A DNA stretch of 5,577 bases from Methanomassiliicoccales archaeon. GTDB taxonomy: Archaea; Thermoplasmatota; Thermoplasmata; Sysuiplasmatales; Sysuiplasmataceae. The translations under genes were made by a program, and so were the position numbers. The stretch lies in NCBI GenBank assembly GCA_027365715.1, contig DAHXLZ010000070.1, positions 1 to 5,577 of the forward strand. Reading direction: 5' to 3'. This document shows, piece after piece, positions 1 through 5,341 of the stretch. Each line of letters opens with the position of its first letter. The stretch's first letter is position 1. Under the pieces are notes generated by a model. That model did not search any database. It was given only the letters and a program-made list of their open reading frames with translations, and was not told the DNA's origin.

Positions 1-141
1 GGGGTGGATTCGCGGCGGAACGTTATAACAGGATCGGCGGGCAGGCGGCAAAAGGGCCGGAAAGCAGGAATACAGGCATATTTCACTCGATCTTCGTACG
101 AAGATTACGATCCTGTTCGGAGGTTCTGTCAGCCTACCTAG
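1..141. other. Unassigned left edge, no identifiable gene
   Basis: No gene can be named in this stretch. Two forward frames enter from the window edge and stay open: one ends at a TAG at 139-141, the other at a TGA at 159-161. One reverse frame is also open across it. With three frames open over so short a distance in moderately GC-rich DNA, openness proves little. The translations show no family motif I recognise, and none continues the aldolase fragment found to the right of the insertion sequence. One of the forward frames may be the 3' end of a gene lying outside the window. A nested inverted repeat is described separately. Confidence 0.3.
27..117. repeat. Inverted repeat framing a 16-bp palindrome
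   Basis: The 10-mer AACAGGATCG at 27-36 is perfectly reverse-complemented by CGATCCTGTT at 108-117. Between them, at 90-105, lies the perfect 16-bp palindrome ATCTTCGTACGAAGAT. This is read directly from the bases. It could be a small non-autonomous element, a recombination or protein-binding site, or chance. The outer arms are too far apart for a simple hairpin, and the structure sits just left of the IS630 remnant. No function is assigned. Confidence 0.45.
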
Positions 142-142
142 T

Positions 143-1230
143 GCCATGTAAGTGTCATTGATAGTATTGTATGATCGAACATCTACATGGTGTCAACGTC
201 TACATGGTGTCATGCGAGTGGCTCCCTCAATCACACCGAGAGATGATGAAAGGAAAACACTGGAGCACTGGTCAAGAGGGCAGGCCGTTCCCCACAGGCT
301 TGTGCAGAGATCGAAGATCGTCCTTCTCGCCGCCGGTGGAATGGAGAACAGGGACATTGCCGCCGCTCTGCATGTAAATAAACTGACCGCCGGACTGTGG
401 CGCAGGCGCTTCGCTCTCCTGCGTATGAAGGGCATAATGGAGGATGCGCCAAGATCCGGAAGGCCGTCGAACCTTCCTCCCGGTAAGAGGAAGAGGATAA
501 TGGACATGACGCTCAACAGCAAACCGGATGGCATGACACACTGGTCGACGCGCTTGCTTGCTGAAAAGCTCGGCATAAGCCATATGACCGTCCAGCGTGT
601 CTGGAACGAGAATAATCTGCAGCCGCACAGGACACGTTCATTCAAGTTCAGCCAAGACGCTCATTTCGGGGAGAAGCTGATGGATGTGGTCGGACTGTAC
701 ATGCATCAGCCCGAGAAGGCGGTCGTGTTCAGCATCGACGAGAAGCCGCAGACACAGGCACTGGAGAGGACACAGAAGATGCTGCCGATGAGACCGGGAC
801 TGCCCGAAGGCACATCCAACGACTGCAAACGGAACGGCACCGTCGACCTGTATGCCGCACTCAACATACTGGACGGCAAGGTAGTCACAGCATTCACGAA
901 CAGGCATACACACAGGGAATTCCTATCATTCCTCCGCATGATGGAGGAAAATACGGAGCAGGAACTGAATATCCATGTGGTGCTGGACAACTTGGGCGCA
1001 CACAAGACACCCGAAGTGAGGAGGTGGCAGAAACGCCACAGCCGTTTCCACATGCACTTCACTCCGACCAGTTCTTCGTGGGTGAATATGGTGGAGGGAC
1101 GGCTCTCCAAACTGACAAACGGCAGCATAAAGCGCGGCAGCTTCAGAAGTGTGCCCGAACTCAGAAGTGCAATAGAAGCGTATGTCAGTGTCTACAAAAA
1201 ACAGGCAAAGCCGTGGGTTTGGACAAAGGA
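143..1230 (+). mobile_element. IS630-family insertion sequence remnant, right end missing
   Basis: The stretch is defined by its transposase, which has the IS630/Tc1-mariner layout of two N-terminal helix-turn-helix regions followed by a DDE core. The left limit is approximate: I place it at the first imperfect copy of a repeated CATG..GTGTCA motif upstream of the gene. The right limit is sharper. Transposase similarity stops after Trp-Thr-Lys (codons ending at 1228), and aldolase coding sequence on the opposite strand begins at about 1230-1233. That leaves no room for the end of the transposase gene or a right terminal inverted repeat. I therefore read it as an element truncated by deletion or rearrangement and not mobile on its own. 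I could not identify terminal inverted repeats or the TA target duplication typical of this family. Confidence 0.7.
178..212 (+). repeat. Tandem direct repeat upstream of the transposase
   Basis: Two 18-bp copies, at 178-195 and 195-212, repeat with a 17-bp period and share one base at the join. They read AAC(A/G)TCTACATGGTGTCA and differ only at 181 versus 198. A weaker third copy, with extra bases inside (CATGTAAGTGTCAT), lies at 145-158. The last copy ends on the A of the preferred ATG at 212. Repeats in this position in an insertion sequence could be subterminal transposase-binding sites or an operator; that role is inference. Confidence 0.7.
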
Positions 1231-1306
1231 TGCCGTTCTTCAGGAGAAAGCAACGCAAATTCGCCGGCGGTTCCAAGCGGAAACAAGCCGTCCATGCCTC
1301 GCGTGA
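212..1306 (+). CDS. IS630-family DDE transposase, C-terminus replaced by chimeric tail
   Basis: This is a cut-and-paste transposase of the IS630/Tc1-mariner group, which excises and inserts its element at TA dinucleotides. The frame is open from a GTG at 152, but I prefer the ATG at 212: the 20 residues between are encoded by the direct repeats and do not look conserved. Numbered from the GTG, a first helix-turn-helix lies around residues 64-87 and is followed by APRSGRPS. A second lies around 132-157 (LAEKLGISHMTVQRVW). The RNase H-like core carries Asp196 (FSIDEKPQ), Asp279 (VLDNLGAHK) and Glu315 (SSSWVNMVE), with 35 residues between the last two, as expected for the family. RGSFRSVPEL and KPWVWTK are also typical. 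Odd points: the usual Arg after the catalytic Glu is Gly, and after Lys359 the remaining 25 residues are the antisense of an aldolase gene, so the natural C-terminus is lost. The catalytic residues are intact, so activity in trans cannot be excluded. Confidence 0.85.
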   Translation: MRVAPSITPRDDERKTLEHWSRGQAVPHRLVQRSKIVLLAAGGMENRDIAAALHVNKLTAGLWRRRFALLRMKGIMEDAPRSGRPSNLPPGKRKRIMDMTLNSKPDGMTHWSTRLLAEKLGISHMTVQRVWNENNLQPHRTRSFKFSQDAHFGEKLMDVVGLYMHQPEKAVVFSIDEKPQTQALERTQKMLPMRPGLPEGTSNDCKRNGTVDLYAALNILDGKVVTAFTNRHTHREFLSFLRMMEENTEQELNIHVVLDNLGAHKTPEVRRWQKRHSRFHMHFTPTSSSWVNMVEGRLSKLTNGSIKRGSFRSVPELRSAIEAYVSVYKKQAKPWVWTKDAVLQEKATQIRRRFQAETSRPCLA

Positions 1307-1409
1307 TGAGACGATCAACAAGTGCTTCAAGACTTTCAGTTTCAACCTCGCCTCTTGCATTGAGCGGAGTGGGCATCAGTGCCCAGATTCCATGCATCTC
1401 ATCCCTCAT
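1185..1409 (-). pseudogene. N-terminal fragment of a dihydrodipicolinate synthase/KDG-aldolase-family gene
   Basis: From the ATG at 1409 (or the internal ATG at 1397) this frame gives a clear N-terminus of the DapA/NanA/KDG-aldolase (beta/alpha)8-barrel family. It has a first strand with WALMPTPL, then ALVDRLITRGMDGLFPLG and GTAGEFALLSPEER. The last piece covers the pyruvate-carboxylate-binding GTTGE-type motif, here with Ala for the second Thr. Family members form a Schiff base between pyruvate and a lysine roughly 160 residues in, but similarity stops at about 1230-1233 after some 55 residues. The remaining 14 or so codons, to a TAA at 1185-1187, are antisense of the IS630 transposase. Full-length members have about 290-300 residues, so this cannot be a working enzyme. 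The missing part is not found at 1-141, so this is not a simple insertion with both halves inside the window. Substrate cannot be assigned. It lies downstream of, and in the same direction as, the surface protein gene, with its own putative promoter. Confidence 0.8.
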
Positions 1410-1441
1410 GATTAAAGGATGGCAGGCTGAATGATATAGTG
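1410..1441 (-). promoter_or_regulatory. Putative archaeal promoter of the aldolase fragment
   Basis: On the minus strand a TATA-like ACTATATCAT occupies 1431-1440. Archaeal transcription usually starts about 25-27 bases after the centre of the box, which would fall at about 1409, exactly on the upstream ATG. This predicts a leaderless transcript. If translation instead starts at the ATG at 1397, the GAGG at 1408-1405 could serve as a weak Shine-Dalgarno sequence. Box and spacing are seen; promoter function is inferred. Confidence 0.45.
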
Positions 1442-1503
1442 CTGCATTTCTGGCTCCGGAGGCAAAACTACGCCATCCTGCGAACTGTGTTCGAATCCGC
1501 CCA

Positions 1504-1536
1504 CATAAGTAAAAGTCAGAAGAGGAGGGCAGGACA
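1504..1536 (-). terminator. Possible pyrimidine-rich terminator of the surface protein gene
   Basis: Directly after the TAG stop (1537-1539) the minus strand becomes pyrimidine-rich (CCCTCCTCTTCTGACTTTTA), including a run of four T. T-rich tracts without a hairpin can end transcription in archaea. I see no strong stem-loop. The rest of the 1410-1536 intergenic stretch holds only the promoter-like box described separately. Confidence 0.25.
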
Positions 1537-4500
1537 CTACGGCTTCCCTCTTTTCCTGACGGCAATTAACGCAATGACAGCCGCTTCGCCGACAATCAGC
1601 GCGGCCAGCAAATCGGCCAGCCACACGGGCAGATATGCTGCCGGGGAAACTGCTTTGGCAGGCTGAGCCGGGTTGGTCACAACCGCTGTCTGCCCGGGCG
1701 ACAGACTGAGATTCCGATAGAAATCGCCTTCAGCTGTCACGAATTCTACCGTGTAGTTTCCGGCAGCGAGTTTGATGTCGACATATCCCTGGTTTGTCGG
1801 AACGTATCTACCGTCAACAAAGACGGTGGCATTTTGCGTGGAAAACAATACCAGGTGGGCGTACTTAAGGTAGTGGATAGAAAGAAAGCGGTTCCCTTCA
1901 ATGGAAACGACTCCCGAGCCGATCGTAGCGTAGTATGCCGAAAGATTGCGCGGGGTGTAAGTATAGTTACCGTAGGGCAGAGAGAAATTCTCGTACGCCT
2001 GATCAGTTGAATAAACTGTGCCATTCAACATGAAACTCCAGGTCATTCCCGGAGGAATACCCGATTCAGCAACTGTGAGATTGAAGACAACTTCCGAGAA
2101 ATTGAGATCAAAAGTATAACCGGGTACCGTCTGAACAAATATGATGAATTCAGAGCTAAACTCGTCGTCAAGCATTATCGGCTTGTCCAGCGTGTACCGT
2201 CCTGAAATATTTTGATAATGGTAATTTGCAGCTGCGGAATATGAGTAGTTGCCTGGAAACTGGTATACGGTTATGGATGTTCCATTCGTTCTGTAGGAAT
2301 CAGAGTAGTTGCCCAAAGCAGGGAAGAATGTCTGGTACAACGGGCTGTGCAAATCAATGGACCAGTTTGTGTTCGGAGGCAGGCCCTTCATTAAAAAGGT
2401 CACGGCATAAAACAGGGGCTGGATTGCAAGATCTGCATACATCAGGCCAGTCGGACCGGTCACAGGAAGCCTGTTACCGCCCGGTCCGGTGTAGTAACTG
2501 ATATTGCCTGAATCATTTTCAGCATACTGAAAACCAAAAAATTGATAATAAAACTTGTATCCGCTGGCAGAGAGGGTGTAACTATACGTCCCGTTAACTG
2601 CATACAAGTGAGTTGTCCCGACGAAACTTTCTCCCAGGGTGAACTGCAGTGACGGACCACCAGTGAGGTTCAGATAGAACACTGTGCCGTTTGGTATCGG
2701 TAGTAAACTTCCTGGAGGTGTGTAGATATGGATGGTTACGTTGGTAACAAAGAGTCTGAAAAGGATGTACAGTCTAGAGGGGGCTGCTGTAACGTTGAGC
2801 GACCCGGAAACTGACATCCATGTCCTGCTGGGACCCTGTGCAACGAAACTCAAATTGCCTCTTGGCTCGGCCAAAACCAGTTTGCTCGAGTTAGAGCTGT
2901 AACTCTGCCCGTAGGAAGTGTTGATCCACCAGTTTGAACCGGAAGGAAGACCAGATTCGAAAAAAGTGACATTGGTAAAGTTTTCCCTGATAAATACGAC
3001 ATCCAGATATGTGTTGCTGCCGGCAACAGTGAAATTACCGCTGAAAGCAGATGGAATGTAACCAAATCCCTTGCCCGGATAGATGGTGGAAATCCGGAAA
3101 TCATATGTACCGTTTGGCAGACCGAATGCGACAGAACTGCCATAGGCGCTCTCCTTAAGTCCAAAAACACTGACATTCCAGAAAGAACCTTGAGGCAGAC
3201 CGCTTTCATTGAACTGGACCAAATTCAGTTTGTACGGCTTAGACTGAACAATGCTTATGGACTGGGAGTTCGTGTTTAAGACATAGAAAAGACCGTTAGA
3301 ACTGTCGTAGGCTGCTGCTGAGGGATTGCTTCCAACAGCTATTTGTCCTGTAAGGTTGAGTCCGCTGACCTCCTGCACTACACCATGGGGTTCAAGCGCG
3401 TAGATAAGACCGTTTCTTGGATTGAAAGTGAGGTTCAGTGCATAATCTGAAAGATGGATGAAACTGACAATAACACCGTCGTAAATGACCGCTATCTCGT
3501 AAAGCCGTGGCAATGATGCGTATGTCAGGTTATTGAGAGGATCGTAGAGCAGATCCCAGGCGATGCTCGGCAATGAAACGTTTTCGTATAGCGAATTGTT
3601 GCCGAATATTGATAAGGTCCAGTAGTTATCAACTGCGGCATACAGTTTGTCACTTGCATCGTTGAATGAAATTGAATATGGAAGGCTCTGAGGAGTCCCC
3701 GCAGTGATGTTTGTTACGGCCTCAAGGCCGCTGATCATCGTGATCTGCCCGTCCCCGCTATCAGCAACAAACACCGATCCGTTGCTGGAAAGTGTCATTG
3801 CAGTGGGTTCTGCGCCTACCGGTATTACCTTCACAACTCCCATGCCGTTCAGAACAGTGACCTCCGAAGAGCCTGTATCGCTGACGTAAACATAACCATA
3901 CGCAGAGTCGTAGAGAACATCGTCCGGGCTCTGGCCAAAAACCGGCAAATAGCCTTTGACGGTATTGTTGGAGATGAGAATTACCGTGTTGTTAACTGCG
4001 TCGGAGACGTACAGCATATTGTTTTCCGGATTGTAAGCGATTCCTCTTGCCAGGATCGAGAGAGGCACGTCACGTACGACGCCGTTTGCCCCTATGATGA
4101 TCAGATAGGACGGACTTGCATCATCTATGGCGTAGACGGAGGCGTCAAGGCTGTCAAAGATCAGGCGCCCCATGAATCCGCTGCCACTGTAAGCCGCTGT
4201 TATGCTCAGCCCTTTTATCCGGAGTACGGTGGAGTTCGCTTCATTGCTCGCATAGATGTATCCGTTAGCTGAATCGTAAGCCATGCCGAGGGAAAACGTA
4301 TTACTGTCGTTTGGATTTGCAAGCGGTATATATCCAACAATGCTCAAACCATTGATGACAAAAATGTATTGCTCCGAATAGTAGTTGGCCACATACAGAT
4401 CGCCAGAGGCCGGGTCGTATGCAATTTGACCAGCAATTTCAAAACCGGAGATAGAAGAAATAACGCTGTTGTTTGAGATTACGTATACGTGAAGCAATCC

Positions 4501-5298
4501 GTCAGCGTAAATATATCCATCGGAAGGGTCAAATGTCATGTACAGACCGATCGAAATGTTGGTCGGAAAATCCCCGACTATTTGAAGTCCTTTGACTTCA
4601 TACATGATGTGGTAGTCTGCAACATAGACGATCTGATTTACTGGATCATAGGCCATCTCAGATGGGCCGCCGAAAGTGCTGTTGGTTATGTTGAGTATGG
4701 CAACGACCTTTGTTCCGTTGATAATTGCTACTCCTCCGGTCTGGCTGTTGCTTGAAGCATATATCCAGCCGTTGGAATAATCGAAGGTCTCGGATGCAAT
4801 CCCTTTCAGGCCTGTGTTTATTCCTTCTACGATTGTTCCGTTGCGTATAACATAAATGTAGCTTCCGCCGCCGTCCCCGATGTAGATGTTGCCGCTCTGA
4901 TTATCATAAACAATGGAATAAGGCTGAACAATCAACGGAAGGTTTCCGTTGTTGCCCTGCAGAAGAGTGCTATTTTCAAGTGACAGAGTCTGATAGGCGC
5001 CTGAAATTGCATTATTGCCGGAGTTAGAGAGGGTAGAGTGAGCATGTGATGAATTGCCAAATGAAGTGCCGGGAAAATCTTTGATAATCGACTCCTGGGC
5101 GGGAGTGGGACGCCTCGGCAGCAATTTATTCAGCTGACCGGTCGATTTAGCATGCGCATTACCGGACGCCGGTCCTGAGATAGGCAGACCGTTCAGGGCC
5201 GCATACGAAGTAGGTGCGAAGAGCAGAACAGCCATCAAAACACAAAGCACACGAACCTCTGCGAAATTCCTTTTCGCCGCTACTGACGATGTCAACAT
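1537..5298 (-). CDS. Large secreted, membrane-anchored beta-propeller surface protein
   Basis: This 1253-residue protein is probably a cell-envelope protein displayed outside the cell. The exact role (adhesion, S-layer-like coat, ligand binding) cannot be told from sequence. The order of parts is: signal peptide 1-33 (hydrophobic core VLCVLMAVLLF, likely cleavage after Ala33 or Ala34); Ser/Asn/Gly-rich linker to about 124; 14 YVTN-type beta-propeller repeats at 125-686; ESGLP-type beta modules at about 690-769, 774-848, 963-1056 and 1070-1144, with a divergent beta-rich segment at 850-960; a PEGA-like domain at about 1146-1208 (VFVDGRYVPTNQG, LAAGNYTVEF); one transmembrane helix at about 1227-1247; and the basic tail RKRGKP. 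I count about 50 N-X-S/T sequons, and the only cysteine is Cys19 in the signal peptide. No catalytic motif or protease signature is visible. The ATG at 5298 is the first in frame after an upstream in-frame stop. A TATA-like box at 5330-5341 predicts a leader of about a dozen bases. No frameshift is seen, and the gene appears intact. Confidence 0.88.
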   Translation of the reverse strand: MLTSSVAAKRNFAEVRVLCVLMAVLLFAPTSYAALNGLPISGPASGNAHAKSTGQLNKLLPRRPTPAQESIIKDFPGTSFGNSSHAHSTLSNSGNNAISGAYQTLSLENSTLLQGNNGNLPLIVQPYSIVYDNQSGNIYIGDGGGSYIYVIRNGTIVEGINTGLKGIASETFDYSNGWIYASSNSQTGGVAIINGTKVVAILNITNSTFGGPSEMAYDPVNQIVYVADYHIMYEVKGLQIVGDFPTNISIGLYMTFDPSDGYIYADGLLHVYVISNNSVISSISGFEIAGQIAYDPASGDLYVANYYSEQYIFVINGLSIVGYIPLANPNDSNTFSLGMAYDSANGYIYASNEANSTVLRIKGLSITAAYSGSGFMGRLIFDSLDASVYAIDDASPSYLIIIGANGVVRDVPLSILARGIAYNPENNMLYVSDAVNNTVILISNNTVKGYLPVFGQSPDDVLYDSAYGYVYVSDTGSSEVTVLNGMGVVKVIPVGAEPTAMTLSSNGSVFVADSGDGQITMISGLEAVTNITAGTPQSLPYSISFNDASDKLYAAVDNYWTLSIFGNNSLYENVSLPSIAWDLLYDPLNNLTYASLPRLYEIAVIYDGVIVSFIHLSDYALNLTFNPRNGLIYALEPHGVVQEVSGLNLTGQIAVGSNPSAAAYDSSNGLFYVLNTNSQSISIVQSKPYKLNLVQFNESGLPQGSFWNVSVFGLKESAYGSSVAFGLPNGTYDFRISTIYPGKGFGYIPSAFSGNFTVAGSNTYLDVVFIRENFTNVTFFESGLPSGSNWWINTSYGQSYSSNSSKLVLAEPRGNLSFVAQGPSRTWMSVSGSLNVTAAPSRLYILFRLFVTNVTIHIYTPPGSLLPIPNGTVFYLNLTGGPSLQFTLGESFVGTTHLYAVNGTYSYTLSASGYKFYYQFFGFQYAENDSGNISYYTGPGGNRLPVTGPTGLMYADLAIQPLFYAVTFLMKGLPPNTNWSIDLHSPLYQTFFPALGNYSDSYRTNGTSITVYQFPGNYSYSAAANYHYQNISGRYTLDKPIMLDDEFSSEFIIFVQTVPGYTFDLNFSEVVFNLTVAESGIPPGMTWSFMLNGTVYSTDQAYENFSLPYGNYTYTPRNLSAYYATIGSGVVSIEGNRFLSIHYLKYAHLVLFSTQNATVFVDGRYVPTNQGYVDIKLAAGNYTVEFVTAEGDFYRNLSLSPGQTAVVTNPAQPAKAVSPAAYLPVWLADLLAALIVGEAAVIALIAVRKRGKP
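1558..1635 (-). other. C-terminal membrane anchor of the surface protein
   Basis: Residues about 1222-1247 form one hydrophobic helix with the core LLAALIVGEAAVIALIAV, followed at once by RKRGKP. Under the positive-inside rule this puts the tail in the cytoplasm and everything before it outside. Glu1238 lies in the middle of the hydrophobic stretch and Asp1229 near its outer edge. A buried acidic residue is unusual for a plain anchor and could point to helix-helix contacts, although it may simply be protonated at low pH. Confidence 0.75.
1675..1863 (-). other. PEGA-like juxtamembrane domain of the surface protein
   Basis: Residues about 1146-1208 read as a short beta sandwich of PEGA type. 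A strand with ATVFVDGRYVPTNQG is followed by DIKLAAGNYTVEFVTAEG and a final strand ending in QTAVV. The hallmark pattern is 'V.VDG' followed by a Gly-x-Tyr-x-Val strand. Such domains commonly sit on archaeal and bacterial surface proteins as stalk-like modules. Here it lies between the last ESGLP module and an Ala/Pro-rich spacer leading to the membrane helix. Confidence 0.55.
1867..3231 (-). repeat. Four ESGLP-type beta modules in the surface protein
   Basis: Four modules of roughly 75-95 residues start with the same signature: FNESGLPQGSFWNVSV (residue 696), FFESGLPSGSNWWINT (779), FLMKGLPPNTNWSIDL (968) and VAESGIPPGMTWSFML (1075). Each then has a short loop, a Gly-Asn/Thr-Tyr strand such as LPNGTYDFRI or PYGNYTYTP, and a closing beta strand. 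A divergent stretch at 850-960 may be a fifth, degenerate copy. Modules of this signature recur in secreted proteins of acidophilic archaea, often beside thermopsin-like or propeller domains. They are probably Ig-like stalk units; that fold is inference. Confidence 0.7.
3241..4926 (-). repeat. Fourteen YVTN-type beta-propeller repeats in the surface protein
   Basis: A degenerate unit, (Y/F)DxxxGxIYVA followed by VxVIxGxxVVGxIPVG, recurs with a mean spacing near 41 residues. Its first strand starts at residues 131, 172, 217, 256, 294, 341, 381, 422, 463, 503, 545, 585, 625 and 664. Clear examples are YDNQSGNIYI, YDPVNQIVYV, YDSANGYIYA, YDSAYGYVYV and YDSSNGLFYV. The family forms beta propellers with one blade per unit. 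Fourteen units would match two seven-bladed rings, or one larger ring. The copies have diverged enough that the DNA is not a simple tandem repeat, so the array is old rather than freshly expanded. Confidence 0.8.
5200..5298 (-). other. Signal peptide of the surface protein
   Basis: Residues 1-33 show a positively charged n-region (MLTSSVAAKRNFAEVR), a hydrophobic core (VLCVLMAVLLFAP) and a small-residue cleavage site (TSYA, then ALNG). This directs Sec-type export. Cys19 lies inside the hydrophobic core, not at a lipobox cleavage position, so lipidation is unlikely. Met22 could be an alternative start but would lose the charged n-region, which supports the start at 5298. Confidence 0.8.
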
Positions 5299-5309
5299 TC
5301 CGCCATGTC

Positions 5310-5341
5310 CTGCATGTTTATGTCATTTTGATATTAATATC
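5310..5341 (-). promoter_or_regulatory. Putative promoter of the surface protein gene
   Basis: The perfect 12-bp palindrome GATATTAATATC at 5330-5341 contains a TATA-like core about 38 bases before the ATG at 5298. A start some 25 bases downstream of it would fall near 5311, leaving a leader of about 12-13 bases. The GGCGGA directly before the ATG is too close to be a good ribosome-binding site, so translation probably does not depend on a classic Shine-Dalgarno. The box overlaps the stop codon (5334-5336) of the alternative frame of the upstream transposase remnant. Confidence 0.45.

Noticed and set aside
1..141. Left part of the interrupted aldolase gene
   Set aside because: I translated the minus strand here in the open frame and found none of the expected continuation after the EER motif, so the missing aldolase part is not in the window.
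193..1128. Long minus-strand open frames across the transposase gene
   Set aside because: They are antisense shadows of the DDE transposase and show no recognisable domains.
1024..1434. Second plus-strand frame overlapping the end of the transposase and the junction
   Set aside because: It crosses the DDE-encoding region out of frame and then the antisense of the aldolase fragment. Its composition resembles noise.
1478..1508. tRNA-like T-loop sequence (GTTCGAATCC at 1489-1498)
   Set aside because: The loop motif matches, but the flanking bases (CTGTG against CCGCC) form only one pair of the T stem, and I could fit no acceptor, anticodon or D arm. It is most likely chance or a very decayed remnant.
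1185..1565. 126-codon minus-strand frame as one complete gene
   Set aside because: The first 52 codons overlap the end of the surface gene and show no family similarity. The aldolase similarity begins only at the ATG at 1397-1409, and the promoter-like box lies inside the extra part.
1746..4755. Short frames on both strands inside the surface gene
   Set aside because: All lie within the 1253-codon gene, which has strong protein-level repeats and a signal peptide. The short frames have no motifs of their own.
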